64,000 nucleotides of DNA from Arcticimaribacter sp002477625 (GTDB lineage Bacteria > Bacteroidota > Bacteroidia > Flavobacteriales > Flavobacteriaceae). Positions 32,286-42,146 of the stretch are shown here, one piece after another (within the stretch, counting starts at the first letter, position 1; the number at the start of each line of letters is the position of its first letter). The stretch covers positions 620,001 to 684,000 of the forward strand of contig OX044358.1 in assembly GCA_943846665.1 (NCBI GenBank). Direction: 5' to 3'. A program made the translations under genes and the position numbers. A model generated the notes under the pieces. It had not been told where the DNA came from. It ran no database searches and saw only the letters and a list, made by a program, of their open reading frames with translations.

Positions 32286-33614
32286 AAGTGCCTTTAGGAC
32301 AAATTTATAATTGAGTCTAACCCCTGCTCGTAGGATTCCTAATTTTATTTTTGCACCCGGCTTTTTCTGAAACTGATGCATGATTTCTTGTAAATCAATA
32401 TCACCAACTCTTTTCCCATTGACCGAAGTGATAACATCCCCTTCTTTCAGTCCAGCTAAAGCTGCTGGAGAATTTACACGGAGGTTTGCAATTTCAATTA
32501 TGGGTCTAAATCGCAACCGATATAATTGTGATAAATAAATTTTAATCCCCCTGTTGTGACTCTCATTTTCAGGAATATCTCTTGACTGAAAACTAGATAC
32601 TTTTTCTTTTACCAAGCTTTCCCCTTTATATTGCAATTCAATTCCACTTAAATTATAGTAAAACCGATCGAATGTCTTGGAAGTTTTCTTTAAAACAACT
32701 TGCTTGTTTGGATAATCAAAAGTTACTTTAAAGCGCTTCAACAGTTCTCCACCAATACTCCCAATCCGCTTCGAATCAACCAATACTTTGTAGGAGCCTA
32801 AACTGTCAGGAAAAGCAGCTTTTACTTGATTCAATGTAAAAGAACCCAACCGAAATGCATTGATTTTACTTCGATCACCAAACACATCTCCGTTGATACC
32901 AATTCCTAAAAAATCGGGAAAAAAGGAAGTAGGTTTTTCTATTTCATCATGTTGATCAAAAAGCCATAGCGCATCGCTTGAGCCGCTATCGATTAAAAAA
33001 TCACCTTCAACTCGCTTCCCGTCTTCTTGAGTGATACTTGCACGAACCAAGGATTTACTGTTTCTAAAACGAATGGGCAGAATACTGCACTTTCTGCAAG
33101 AAGTTATTTTTTCTTGGGATCGTTCGATACGCAAGCGCTCTGTATTATAATTTATTGTTATCTTAAAGTTCTTAAAAAGTGTAGCGCCCAAAATTCCATC
33201 AATCTGGGTTCCCATACGTTGACTAAAGCTTAAATTTCCATCTTCCAATAATAAAATTTCGTGCTTGAAGCTTTTCAGACGGTCAACTTCAAAAAGAGTG
33301 GCTTCTACTTTATAGGCTTTTATTGATTCTGAATTTGAAAAACCCCGCAAGCTGATGCTTGTTTTATTTTTAAGTTGAAGTTCGGAGATTAAATCATTGT
33401 TAAACAGAATGGTTCTATTTACACCAAAATCAAGAATAAAACTAAAAGTAACACCATTTATTTTTACGGGAACAATAATCAAATTGTTGACCGATTCAAA
33501 AGAAAAAACTCGCTTGTCACTTCCATCAGAAAACGAAAAACTAGACTGCGCTTTGGTAGGATAAATACTGAAAAGGAAAAACAACTGAACAATAAGAACT
33601 AGGGCTTGCTTCAT
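32280..33614 (-). CDS. retropepsin-like aspartyl protease with C-terminal PDZ domain
   Basis: A 444-residue exported protein (signal peptide LIVQLFFLFSIYPTKAQ). Two retropepsin-type halves are visible: FILDFGVNRT (Asp 62) and FLIDSGSSDALW (Asp 209), with ILGATLF and GGELLKRF strands after each. The first triad reads Asp-Phe-Gly in place of Asp-Thr-Gly. Residues about 385-440 form a PDZ domain (PAALAGLKEGDVITSVNGKRV). It is a Bacteroidota family of unknown substrate, acting in the periplasm or outside. Confidence 0.85.
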   Translation of the reverse strand: MKQALVLIVQLFFLFSIYPTKAQSSFSFSDGSDKRVFSFESVNNLIIVPVKINGVTFSFILDFGVNRTILFNNDLISELQLKNKTSISLRGFSNSESIKAYKVEATLFEVDRLKSFKHEILLLEDGNLSFSQRMGTQIDGILGATLFKNFKITINYNTERLRIERSQEKITSCRKCSILPIRFRNSKSLVRASITQEDGKRVEGDFLIDSGSSDALWLFDQHDEIEKPTSFFPDFLGIGINGDVFGDRSKINAFRLGSFTLNQVKAAFPDSLGSYKVLVDSKRIGSIGGELLKRFKVTFDYPNKQVVLKKTSKTFDRFYYNLSGIELQYKGESLVKEKVSSFQSRDIPENESHNRGIKIYLSQLYRLRFRPIIEIANLRVNSPAALAGLKEGDVITSVNGKRVGDIDLQEIMHQFQKKPGAKIKLGILRAGVRLNYKFVLKALL

Positions 33615-33753
33615 GGGGGTTGCAATTAAACATCCGTCCCTTCCTTAACTTAATCTTTTAGAAGGAAACTAATTAAAGTGATCGAATACAACTTAAAGTT
33701 AACAAAAAACATTCCAAACAATAAGAACCCTGTTTTTTTTTCGATATTTGTGT

Positions 33754-34959
33754 ATGCAATCAACACTACCTACTTTATCGCAAAAAGGAAGAGACCTCCC
33801 GGAATCGCCAATAAGAAAACTTGTGCAATTTGCAGAACAGGCAAAGGCACGCGGCACAAAGGTGTTTCACCTCAACATCGGTCAACCCGATGTAGCATCC
33901 CCCAAAGAAGCAATTGAAGCGATTCGGCAGAGCAAACTAGATTTACTCGCATACGGTCCTTCGGAAGGGACTTTAGACTTTAGAGGCTCTTTATGTTCCT
34001 ATTACTCCAAAAACAAAATTGACGTTAGTCCCCAAGATATAATCGTTACAGCTGGTGCTAGCGAAGCAATTTCATTTACGCTAAGTTGTATTTGTGACGT
34101 TGCCGATGAAATTATAATTCCTGAACCTTTTTACGCAAATTACAATGGTTTTGCAGCAGCTTCAAACATCAATGTGGTTCCAGTACATTCGCTATTTGAA
34201 GAGCAATTTCGTTTACCATCTATTCCTTCAATTGAAGCAAAGATTAATGGAAAAACTAAGGCCATTCTGATTTGTAATCCTTGCAATCCAACGGGATATT
34301 TATATACTCAAGAAGAAATTGAAGCTCTTGGCGATCTCGCCCTCAAACACAATATATTTTTAATTGTTGATGAAGTATACCGTGAATTTATTCACGATGA
34401 TGTTACCGAATTTTATTCGGTTTTACAGTCAGAAAAACTAAAAGAGCACGCCATAATGATCGATTCCGTTTCTAAACGGTATAGCCTTTGTGGTGCTCGC
34501 GTTGGATGTATCGTTTCTAAAAACAAAGCCTTAATTGCTACGGCGCTTAAATTTGCTCACGTACGTTTGTCTCCTGCTACCTTATCACTCATAGCTAGTG
34601 AAGCTGCAATCAATTCGGACGCAAGTTATTTATTAGCTGTTAAAAAAGAATACACTACACGAAAAAACATTCTTGTACAGGCTCTTGAACAAATTGACGG
34701 AGTAAAAGTTTCTATTCCCAGAGGAGCATTCTATTGTATTGTAGAATTACCCGTTGATGATGCCGAGGTTTTTTCTAAATGGTTATTAACCGATTTTAGT
34801 GATGAAAACGAAACGGTAATGTTTGCTCCTGCTGCTGGTTTTTACTCGACACCTGGTTATGGAAAAAAACAAATTCGGATCGGCTTTGTTCTCAATGAAA
34901 AGGATTTATTACGCTCGGCGAATATCTTAGAAAAAGCGCTAGATGTCTATTCCAATTGA
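33754..34959 (+). CDS. class I/II PLP-dependent aminotransferase
   Basis: About 401 residues with fold type I signatures: LNIGQPDVASP, ICNPCNPTGYLYTQEEI, VDEVYREFIHD and the PLP Lys in IDSVSKRYSLCGARVGC. The order suits the aspartate/aromatic aminotransferase superfamily. The ATG at 33754 replaces an upstream TTG. It is read together with murB in the same direction. Amino donor and acceptor cannot be read from sequence. Confidence 0.88.
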   Translation: MQSTLPTLSQKGRDLPESPIRKLVQFAEQAKARGTKVFHLNIGQPDVASPKEAIEAIRQSKLDLLAYGPSEGTLDFRGSLCSYYSKNKIDVSPQDIIVTAGASEAISFTLSCICDVADEIIIPEPFYANYNGFAAASNINVVPVHSLFEEQFRLPSIPSIEAKINGKTKAILICNPCNPTGYLYTQEEIEALGDLALKHNIFLIVDEVYREFIHDDVTEFYSVLQSEKLKEHAIMIDSVSKRYSLCGARVGCIVSKNKALIATALKFAHVRLSPATLSLIASEAAINSDASYLLAVKKEYTTRKNILVQALEQIDGVKVSIPRGAFYCIVELPVDDAEVFSKWLLTDFSDENETVMFAPAAGFYSTPGYGKKQIRIGFVLNEKDLLRSANILEKALDVYSN

Positions 34960-34996
34960 TTTGAGTTCTCTATCTTGTAGTTACTTAAAATAAGAT

Positions 34997-36004
34997 TTGA
35001 AAACGATCGAACAACACAAATCATTAAAAGCATACAACACCTTTGGGGTGGAGTGCTTTTGTGAATATTTTACCAGCGTAAGTACAACAGAAGAACTTGG
35101 TGCTGCGCTTTTAAACGAGGATTTTAGTGAAAGGTTTATCTTAGGTGGTGGAAGTAATTTACTCTTTACAAAAAACCTAAGCGGGTTGTGTATACACATC
35201 GACCTAAAGGGAATTCGCGTTATTGAAGAAGATGCTGATCATGTCATCATTGAAGCCTCAGCAGGAGAAAATTGGCATGACTTTGTAATCTGGACCTTAG
35301 ACCAAGGTTATGGTGGATTAGAGAATTTAGCCTTGATTCCAGGGAATATTGGCACTGCCCCTATACAGAACATCGGAGCCTATGGCGTTGAATTAAAAGA
35401 TAGTTTTGTAAGCTGTACAACCTTAGACACCAAAACTGCAACTCCACATCAATTCAATCTGGAAGAAGCAGTTTTTGGATACCGAAATTCGATTTTCAAA
35501 ACAGATTTAAAGGGAAAGCATGTCATCACTTCTGTGCAATTTCGTTTGACAAAAAAAAATCACCTCCTAAAAACAGCTTATGGAACCCTTCAAGAAGAGC
35601 TTGGAAATAAACTTCCTACTCCAAAAAATATTGCAGAAGCAGTCATTGCAATTCGGCAGCGAAAACTTCCCGACCCTAAAAAAATAGGTAATAGCGGAAG
35701 TTTTTTTAAGAATCCAGTAATTACAGAAAAACACTTTCAAAAGCTCATAGCTGCGAATCCCGAAATGCCCCACTACCGAATATCCAACTCGGAAGTTAAA
35801 ATCCCTGCTGGATGGATCATTGATCGTTTAGGGTATAAAGGCATCAAAAGAGGAGGCGCTGGAGTTCATGGACACCAAGCACTTGTTCTGGTAAATCATG
35901 GAAATGCCCGTGGGATTGAAATCCTTAGTTTGGCGCAAGAGATTCAAGAAAAAGTACTTGAACGTTTTGAAATCTCTTTGGAAATTGAAGTCAACATCTA
36001 TTAA
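34997..36004 (+). CDS. murB: UDP-N-acetylenolpyruvoylglucosamine reductase
   Basis: A 335-residue FAD enzyme that completes UDP-MurNAc. It starts at TTG: an in-frame TAA stands 6 bp before it and the conserved opening (SLKAYNTFGVECFCEYF) begins soon after. FAD-binding FILGGGSNLLFT, then NIGAYGVEL, FGYRNSIFK, KIGNSGSFFKNPV and AGWIIDRLGYKG mark the type I MurB with the long insert. Its stop directly meets the convergent dtd gene. Confidence 0.94.
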   Translation: MKTIEQHKSLKAYNTFGVECFCEYFTSVSTTEELGAALLNEDFSERFILGGGSNLLFTKNLSGLCIHIDLKGIRVIEEDADHVIIEASAGENWHDFVIWTLDQGYGGLENLALIPGNIGTAPIQNIGAYGVELKDSFVSCTTLDTKTATPHQFNLEEAVFGYRNSIFKTDLKGKHVITSVQFRLTKKNHLLKTAYGTLQEELGNKLPTPKNIAEAVIAIRQRKLPDPKKIGNSGSFFKNPVITEKHFQKLIAANPEMPHYRISNSEVKIPAGWIIDRLGYKGIKRGGAGVHGHQALVLVNHGNARGIEILSLAQEIQEKVLERFEISLEIEVNIY

Positions 36005-36457
36005 CTACTCTTTATTCTTAGAATCCAACTGAAGGGTCACAGGTCCATCATTACAAAGTGAAACTTGCATGTCGGCACCAAAAACTCCAGTTGCTATGGA
36101 TTTGCCCATCACCTTTTCAGCTTCAGCAATAAAAGCCTCGTACATTGGAATGGCATGATCGTGTTTTGCAGCGCGAATGTAGGAGGGCCGGTTTCCTTTT
36201 TTAGTTGCTGCCATCAACGTAAACTGACTAATCAACAACAACCCACCAGCAACATCGAGCAATGAACGATTCATTATCCCCTCAGAATCAGAAAAAATAC
36301 GCAGTTGGGTAATTTTTTTTACAATCCAAATAACATCTTCGAGTGAATCAGCCATTTCGATCCCCAACAAAACAACTAAACCCTGATCAATAGACCCAAC
36401 AGTTTTACCCTCTACATCTACCTCTGCTTTTTTTACCCGTTGAATTACTACACGCAT
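36005..36457 (-). CDS. dtd: D-aminoacyl-tRNA deacylase
   Basis: A 150-residue homodimeric proofreading enzyme that removes D-amino acids (and glycine from tRNA-Ala). Signatures are MRVVIQRVKKAEVDVEG, LLLISQFTLMA (SQFTL) and the C-terminal Gly-Pro motif SLCNDGPVTLQLDS. It lies 20 bp behind rsgA on the minus strand and ends against murB. Confidence 0.95.
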   Translation of the reverse strand: MRVVIQRVKKAEVDVEGKTVGSIDQGLVVLLGIEMADSLEDVIWIVKKITQLRIFSDSEGIMNRSLLDVAGGLLLISQFTLMAATKKGNRPSYIRAAKHDHAIPMYEAFIAEAEKVMGKSIATGVFGADMQVSLCNDGPVTLQLDSKNKE

Positions 36458-36477
36458 GTTTAATGTATCAAGTGAAT

Positions 36478-37410
36478 TTAGTTTCTGTAAGGGGTATCTT
36501 CATCGAGAAGTTGAACATAGCTTTTATAGCGGGATGCGGGAATGGACTCATCCTCAACACCCTCCTTTACTGCACATTTGGGTTCATCTAAATGCAAGCA
36601 GTTATTGAATTTACACGAATGTTTTACTTTTAGAAATTCCGGGAAGTAATTCCCTAATTCCTCTGGTTCCATGTCCACTACTCCAAAGCCTTTGATGCCC
36701 GGAGTATCAATAATTCTAGCGTTATCTTTTAAATCAAACATTTCCGCATAGGTTGTCGTGTGCTGCCCTTGTTGATGTTGTTCCGAAATGACTTTGGTTT
36801 TTAAATTCAGGTCAGGAGCAATCGCATTGAGTAAGGTAGATTTTCCAACCCCACTATGGCCAGTAAACATAGAGGATTTGTTTTGCATAAGGCTCTCTAT
36901 CAACACAACATCTTTTTCGTTAAAACTTGAAATCTGATAGCAGGTATACCCTATGGATTCATAAACACTTTGCATCCATTGAATTTCTGCTTTTTCTTCC
37001 TCCCCATAGGTATCCATTTTATTGAATAATAAAACCGCTGGAATGTGATAGGCTTCAGCTGTGATCAAAAAACGATCGATAAATGCAAAAAATGTTGGAG
37101 GATTATTGAGGGTGATTAATAGGAATGCTTGATCAATATTGGATGCGATGATGTGGGTCTGCTTTGATAAATTAACCGAACGGCGAACAATATAGTTGTC
37201 TCTAGTGTCGATGGCAGTAATGACTCCCATCAACTCGGACTCTTCTTCTATAACATCAAATTCGACTCGATCGCCTACTGCAATTGGATTGGTACTCTTG
37301 ATTCCTTGAATCCGGAATTTTCCCTTAATACGACAGGAATAAAAAACTCCTTGTGTATCTTTTACAAGATACCAACTCCCTGTTGAACGATAAACAATTC
37401 CTTTATTCAA
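36478..37410 (-). CDS. rsgA: small ribosomal subunit biogenesis GTPase RsgA
   Basis: A 310-residue circularly permuted GTPase: OB-fold N-terminus, G4 LLFNKMD, G1 GHSGVGKSTLLNAI, G3 DTPGIKGFG, then a zinc finger (CKFNNCLHLDEPKCAVKEG). It checks late 30S maturation. The order G4-G1-G3 and the zinc motif are diagnostic. dtd follows in the same direction. Confidence 0.96.
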   Translation of the reverse strand: MNKGIVYRSTGSWYLVKDTQGVFYSCRIKGKFRIQGIKSTNPIAVGDRVEFDVIEEESELMGVITAIDTRDNYIVRRSVNLSKQTHIIASNIDQAFLLITLNNPPTFFAFIDRFLITAEAYHIPAVLLFNKMDTYGEEEKAEIQWMQSVYESIGYTCYQISSFNEKDVVLIESLMQNKSSMFTGHSGVGKSTLLNAIAPDLNLKTKVISEQHQQGQHTTTYAEMFDLKDNARIIDTPGIKGFGVVDMEPEELGNYFPEFLKVKHSCKFNNCLHLDEPKCAVKEGVEDESIPASRYKSYVQLLDEDTPYRN

Positions 37411-37479
37411 ATAAAACGTTTTAGAAAGTTTAAAGATAGGTTAGAATTCTTAATGCAACAATTTCATGGTCATATTTGC

Positions 37480-37487
37480 TATCTTTG
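37480..37487 (+). promoter_or_regulatory. -7 element of the gpmI operon promoter
   Basis: TATCTTTG matches TAnnTTTG and ends 14 bp before the gpmI ATG. No TTG is present at the expected -33 distance, so this is a partial match. Confidence 0.45.
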
Positions 37488-37501
37488 TAAAAAAATAATT
37501 C

Positions 37502-39022
37502 ATGTCTCAAAAAGCAATTTTGATGATACTAGATGGATGGGGAAAATCTCCCGATCCTTCAGTCTCTGCTGTTGATCAAGCAAAAACTCCTTTTATTGAT
37601 GGTTTGTATACCAATTACTCTCACAACTGCCTCAGAACCGATGGCTTACACGTTGGTCTCCCTGAAGGACAAATGGGGAATAGTGAGGTTGGTCACATCA
37701 ACTTAGGAGCCGGTCGAATTGTATATCAAGATTTAGCTAAAATAAATTTGGCCGTCCAACAGAATACTTTGAAAGATGAAGCGGTTTTAGTAAATGCTAT
37801 TGCATATGCCAAAGCGAATAATAAAAAAATTCACTTGATGGGGTTGGTTTCGGACGGTGGAGTTCATTCGCATATAAACCACATCAAAGCATTACTTGGC
37901 GTATTGGCGGACGAGCAAATGGATGAAGTCTACTTACACGCCTTTACAGATGGGCGAGATGTGGATCCAAAGTCGGGGAAGAAATTCATACAAGACATCG
38001 AAGACACCATGGCGTCGACGACTGGTAAAATAGCTTCTGTTATTGGGCGCTACTATGCAATGGATCGAGATCAACGCTGGGAACGTATCCAAAAAGCATA
38101 TGATTTAATTGTTCGAGGAGCCGGAACCGCTGTAGATGATTTTGCAACAGCGATTCAAGCTTCTTACGACAAGGACATCACGGATGAATTTATTGCCCCC
38201 CTTGTTGCAAAGAACACCAACGGGAATGCACTTGCTCCAGTTGAAAAAGATGATGTTGTGCTCTTCTTTAATTTCAGAACAGATCGCGGACGTGAATTGA
38301 CTCAAGCCTTATCACAAAAAGCATTTGATGCTCAAGGAATGACTCCCCTGGATTTACATTACGTAACCCTAACTAATTACGACAGTTCATTCCATAACGT
38401 ACAGGTTATTTTTGATAAAGACAATTTAAAAGACACCCTCGGAGAAACACTTTCTGGAGCAGGGAAAATTCAAATTCGAATTGCTGAAACAGAAAAATAC
38501 CCCCACGTAACTTTCTTTTTTAACGGGGGACGTGAAGAGCCTTTTCCGGGAGAAGAACGTATTTTATGCCCTTCCCCAAAAGTAGCTACTTACGATTTAC
38601 AGCCTGAAATGAGCGCTTTTGAAATTCGTGATGCGATAATTCCAGAAATACAAAAAGAAACCGCTGACTTCATTTGCCTCAACTTTGCAAACCCAGATAT
38701 GGTGGGTCATACCGGTGATTTAGCTGCCGCAATTAAAGCTTGTGAAACTGTAGATAGCTGCGCTCAATCGGTTATTGAAGCTGCGCTGACCCAAGACTAT
38801 GCAATACTCGTTATTGCTGATCATGGAAATTGCGAAACAATGATCAATCCCGATGGAAGCCCCAATACAGCGCATACAACCAATCCCGTGCCCATTATTT
38901 TGGTTGACAACCACAAAAAGAAAATAGCTTCAGGGGTTTTAGGCGATCTAGCACCTACAATACTCGATATCATGGGAGTAGATCAACCCGAAGCCATGAC
39001 TCAAAAATCACTCTTAATATGA
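37502..39022 (+). CDS. gpmI: 2,3-bisphosphoglycerate-independent phosphoglycerate mutase
   Basis: A 506-residue, two-domain Mn-dependent enzyme of glycolysis. The phosphatase-like domain starts AILMILDGWG, carries the catalytic Ser in LPEGQMGNSEVGH, and has metal ligands in FADPDMVGHTG-like NFANPDMVGHTGD and IADHGNCE. The transferase domain carries DGRDVDPKSG. It begins a four-gene unit (gpmI, thioredoxin-like, map, methyltransferase) joined by ATGA overlaps. Confidence 0.96.
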   Translation: MSQKAILMILDGWGKSPDPSVSAVDQAKTPFIDGLYTNYSHNCLRTDGLHVGLPEGQMGNSEVGHINLGAGRIVYQDLAKINLAVQQNTLKDEAVLVNAIAYAKANNKKIHLMGLVSDGGVHSHINHIKALLGVLADEQMDEVYLHAFTDGRDVDPKSGKKFIQDIEDTMASTTGKIASVIGRYYAMDRDQRWERIQKAYDLIVRGAGTAVDDFATAIQASYDKDITDEFIAPLVAKNTNGNALAPVEKDDVVLFFNFRTDRGRELTQALSQKAFDAQGMTPLDLHYVTLTNYDSSFHNVQVIFDKDNLKDTLGETLSGAGKIQIRIAETEKYPHVTFFFNGGREEPFPGEERILCPSPKVATYDLQPEMSAFEIRDAIIPEIQKETADFICLNFANPDMVGHTGDLAAAIKACETVDSCAQSVIEAALTQDYAILVIADHGNCETMINPDGSPNTAHTTNPVPIILVDNHKKKIASGVLGDLAPTILDIMGVDQPEAMTQKSLLI

Positions 39023-39582
39023 GAACTCTTATAATTTTCTTAGCTTCTATCTTGTTGTACAACTGTGGAGAAACTAAAAAACCAACCTCTAAAAAGGAAT
39101 CAATTGTAACTATTGCCGATAACCTCAAAAGCACAACAATCGAAGGAGAGGAAATACTTTTAGGGGTGATTAGTCTACCTCAATTAAAATTATTTTCCCC
39201 TTGGTATGCCGCGGAGTATGATTTTTATAAAGTGAATACTCTAGCAGTATCCGAAATAAAACCATTATTGCAAGATATAACAATCACACTGTTGATGGGA
39301 ACCTGGTGCGAAGACAGTCAACGAGAAGTGTCTCCCATGATGAAAATTTTAGAAGCAGCTGGCTATCCAATTGAGTCGATTGAGATCATCGCTGTATCGG
39401 AGGACAAGGATACCCCAAATGGAATTGAAAAACCCTATGATCTCTTTAATGTTCCTACATTGATCTTTGCTAAAAACGGTAAAGAAATGAACCGAATTGT
39501 AGAGTTTCCAATACAAACACTTGAGCTGGATATGCTTGAAATATTGAAAGGAAACGATTACAAAAACGCCTATGCAGAATGA
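39019..39582 (+). CDS. thioredoxin-like lipoprotein
   Basis: A 187-residue protein with a lipoprotein signal (MRTLIIFLASILLYNCGE; Cys in the lipobox LYNC) and a thioredoxin fold in its second half. The redox site reads GTWCEDSQREV, so one Cys is kept and the second position is Ser, which does not suit a dithiol oxidoreductase; a monothiol or structural role is likely. FNVPTLIFAKNGKEM supplies the cis-Pro loop. Starts with an ATGA overlap to gpmI and continues to map the same way. Confidence 0.8.
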   Translation: MRTLIIFLASILLYNCGETKKPTSKKESIVTIADNLKSTTIEGEEILLGVISLPQLKLFSPWYAAEYDFYKVNTLAVSEIKPLLQDITITLLMGTWCEDSQREVSPMMKILEAAGYPIESIEIIAVSEDKDTPNGIEKPYDLFNVPTLIFAKNGKEMNRIVEFPIQTLELDMLEILKGNDYKNAYAE

Positions 39583-40403
39583 GTAGTGTTGTATTAAAAA
39601 ATGCAGAAGAAATAGAATTGATGCGCGAAAGTGCTTTGATCGTTTCAAAAACCTTGGGGATGCTAGCCAGCGAAATAAAGCCCGGTGTTAGCACCTTGGA
39701 GTTAGATGCCAAAGCAGAAACTTGTATTCGAGATCACGGTGCTATTCCAGGATTTTTAGGACTTTATAATTTTCCAAACACCTTGTGTATGAGTCCCAAT
39801 GCGCAAGTGGTTCATGGGATTCCAAATAAAGACCCCTTGCAAGAGGGTGACATCATTTCAATTGATTGTGGTTCTCTGAAAAATGGTTTTTATGGAGATC
39901 ACGCCTATACTTTTGGAGTAGGTGAAATCGATCCTGAGAATGAAAAATTATTGCAGGTAACCAAAGAGTCTTTATACAAAGGGATTGCTGAATTCAAAGC
40001 GGGTAACCGCATTGGCGATCTTGCTTATGCAATCCAACAGCATGCTGAAAATGAAGGCTATGGTGTGGTGCGAGAATTGGTCGGACACGGCTTGGGTACT
40101 ACAATGCACGAAGGACCTGAAGTCCCCAACTATGGAAAAAGAGGTCGTGGGAAAAAATTTCAAGAAGGAATGGTTTTGGCTATTGAACCCATGATCAATA
40201 GAGGAACCCATCGCATTAAACATCTGAAAGACGGATGGACAATATTGACCGCCGATGGCTTACCAAGTGCGCATTTTGAACACGATGTGGCTTTGATCGA
40301 TGGAAAACCTGAATTACTTTCTACCTTTCAGTACATATACGAAGTACTCGGTATTTCAAGTGATGAGGAAATTCCATTCCGAAAAGAAGCCCTTGTGTTA
40401 TGA
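39579..40403 (+). CDS. map: type I methionine aminopeptidase
   Basis: A 274-residue enzyme that removes the initiator Met. The five metal ligands are visible: Asp in IISIDCGSL, Asp in FYGDHAYTF, His in LVGHGLGTTMHEGPEVPN, Glu in AIEPMINRGT and Glu in HFEHDVALI. Length is normal for the minimal cytosolic form. Overlaps its neighbours on both sides by ATGA. Confidence 0.96.
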   Translation: MSSVVLKNAEEIELMRESALIVSKTLGMLASEIKPGVSTLELDAKAETCIRDHGAIPGFLGLYNFPNTLCMSPNAQVVHGIPNKDPLQEGDIISIDCGSLKNGFYGDHAYTFGVGEIDPENEKLLQVTKESLYKGIAEFKAGNRIGDLAYAIQQHAENEGYGVVRELVGHGLGTTMHEGPEVPNYGKRGRGKKFQEGMVLAIEPMINRGTHRIKHLKDGWTILTADGLPSAHFEHDVALIDGKPELLSTFQYIYEVLGISSDEEIPFRKEALVL

Positions 40404-41152
40404 AAACCCTCCTCAACCTTGTTCCTAGACCTTGGTTGATTCAACTGAGCATTTGGTTTAGACCCTTGATTAAATTGTATTTTAAAGGCGATCAATTCAC
40501 CGATCCAATTGACGGGAGTTCGTATCGAAAATTCTTATCCTATGGGTATCAAAACTTACGCCAAAATGCACTTTGCCCAGGAACTCTTTCTTTGGAAAGG
40601 CATCGTCTTTTGTGGTTGTATTTGGATCGAAAGACGACCTTTTTGACAGACTCAATTCGAGTTTTACACATAGCACCAGAACAGGTTTTTTACAAAAAGT
40701 TTAAATCTTTTTCGCATTGGGACTACACAACTTCTGATCTACACTCTCCCTTAGCCGATGTAAAAGCTGACATTTGCGCACTTCCGTTTGAAGACAATTC
40801 GTATGATTTTATATTGTGTAATCATGTTTTAGAGCATATCCCCAATGACTTGAAAGCAATGGAAGAACTTTATCGAGTTTTAAAACTGAGAGGAACTGCT
40901 ATTCTACAAGTCCCACTAGAAGAAGACCGAGAAAATACTTTTGAGGATGATGCCATAACCGATCAACGCGAACGTACACGTATTTTTGGGCAGTATGATC
41001 ACGTACGTGTTTATGGGCAGGACTATTACAACCGACTTGAAGAAGTTGGATTTAAAGCCACCGCTGTGGATTTTATTAAAGAAATATCCGCAGCTGACGT
41101 CAAACGTTTTGCACTTCCTACCGAACGGATTCCAGTAGTAACAAAAAAATAA
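40400..41152 (+). CDS. class I SAM-dependent methyltransferase
   Basis: A 250-residue protein with a Rossmann-type core: SIRVLHIAPEQVFYKKF as motif I-like start, DVKADICALPFEDNSYDFILCNHVLEHIPNDLKAMEELYRVLKLRG (motifs III-V), and GTAILQVPLEE. It lacks an identified substrate domain. It closes the gpmI-map unit and is convergent with apbE. The acceptor molecule is unknown. Confidence 0.85.
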   Translation: MKTLLNLVPRPWLIQLSIWFRPLIKLYFKGDQFTDPIDGSSYRKFLSYGYQNLRQNALCPGTLSLERHRLLWLYLDRKTTFLTDSIRVLHIAPEQVFYKKFKSFSHWDYTTSDLHSPLADVKADICALPFEDNSYDFILCNHVLEHIPNDLKAMEELYRVLKLRGTAILQVPLEEDRENTFEDDAITDQRERTRIFGQYDHVRVYGQDYYNRLEEVGFKATAVDFIKEISAADVKRFALPTERIPVVTKK

Positions 41153-41153
41153 T

Positions 41154-42146
41154 TTATTGTTTCCAGCCTCTTGAAAAATGTTCCTGTACGGAGTCATTGA
41201 AAGCGGTTACCCAATAGGCCTCAATTTGAGGTAAACGTTCAATCATTGCTTTGCTTTTCTCAAATGGAAGTACCATAAGTGCGGTAGCATAAGCATCAGC
41301 GCTCATACAATCTGGGGCACGAACCGAGGCACTCAACACATTTGATTTGACAGCATTCCCTGTTAGCGGGTTTATGGAATGAACATAGCGTTCTCCCGTA
41401 ATTAAATCAATTCTAGACTTGCGGTAATTTCCCGATGTAGCAATTGCTTCATCCTTCAGAGATAAGACCTGGATCAAATCGCGTTCTTCTTGTTGATTAG
41501 GATCATCAATAGCAATCCGCCAAGGCTCAGCTGTTTTAGGACTAACACCACGGGCAACGATCTCCCCTCCTATTTCAACCAAGTAATTTGCAGCACCAAG
41601 CTGTGCTAAATAATCACCTAATACATCAACGGTATATCCTTTGGCTAGGGCATTGAAATCAAGGTAGGTTTCCGCATGTTCTTTTTTTACAAAATTCTCC
41701 TTTGTAAGTTCAATGGAATTCCAGCCTGTTATTTTTTTTAAATGGACTTTATTTTCATCTGTAAGAATATTGAGCGGCTTTTCTGGACCGAACCCATACG
41801 CATTTACCCAAGCTCCAACCGTAGGGTCAAAAAAACCATTCGTCGCTTTCCAAACCGCAGTAGCTTTAGCAAATACCATCTTGAAATGAGCATCTACTTT
41901 AACTGAAGAATCACCTTTGTTTATTTTTGAAATATCGGAGGTCGGAATATAGGTAGACATGGACGCGTTGATGACCGTAAATAAAGAATCAATCCCCTGT
42001 TGAACTTGATCATAGGGCGTGTTTATCGTTCCGTATTGAATCGAATACGAGGTGCCCAAAGCATAGCCCTGATGTACTTCTACAAGCTTGATCTCCGAGC
42101 AATTGACGAATATCAATAAGAAGGAAATTAAAATCAGTTTACGCAT
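41154..42146 (-). CDS. apbE: FAD:protein FMN transferase
   Basis: About 330 residues with a lipoprotein signal (LILISFLLIFVNCSEIK; Cys in the lipobox) and the ApbE fold: GYALGTSYSIQYGT, LDFNALAKGYTVD, LVEIGGEIVARG, and a late SVRAPDCMSADAYATALMVL. ApbE cleaves FAD and links FMN covalently to Thr residues of NqrB and NqrC in the periplasm. It sits beside the nqr operon in the same direction, so these are its likely targets. The ATG at 42146 is used instead of an upstream TTG. Confidence 0.94.
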   Translation of the reverse strand: MRKLILISFLLIFVNCSEIKLVEVHQGYALGTSYSIQYGTINTPYDQVQQGIDSLFTVINASMSTYIPTSDISKINKGDSSVKVDAHFKMVFAKATAVWKATNGFFDPTVGAWVNAYGFGPEKPLNILTDENKVHLKKITGWNSIELTKENFVKKEHAETYLDFNALAKGYTVDVLGDYLAQLGAANYLVEIGGEIVARGVSPKTAEPWRIAIDDPNQQEERDLIQVLSLKDEAIATSGNYRKSRIDLITGERYVHSINPLTGNAVKSNVLSASVRAPDCMSADAYATALMVLPFEKSKAMIERLPQIEAYWVTAFNDSVQEHFSRGWKQ

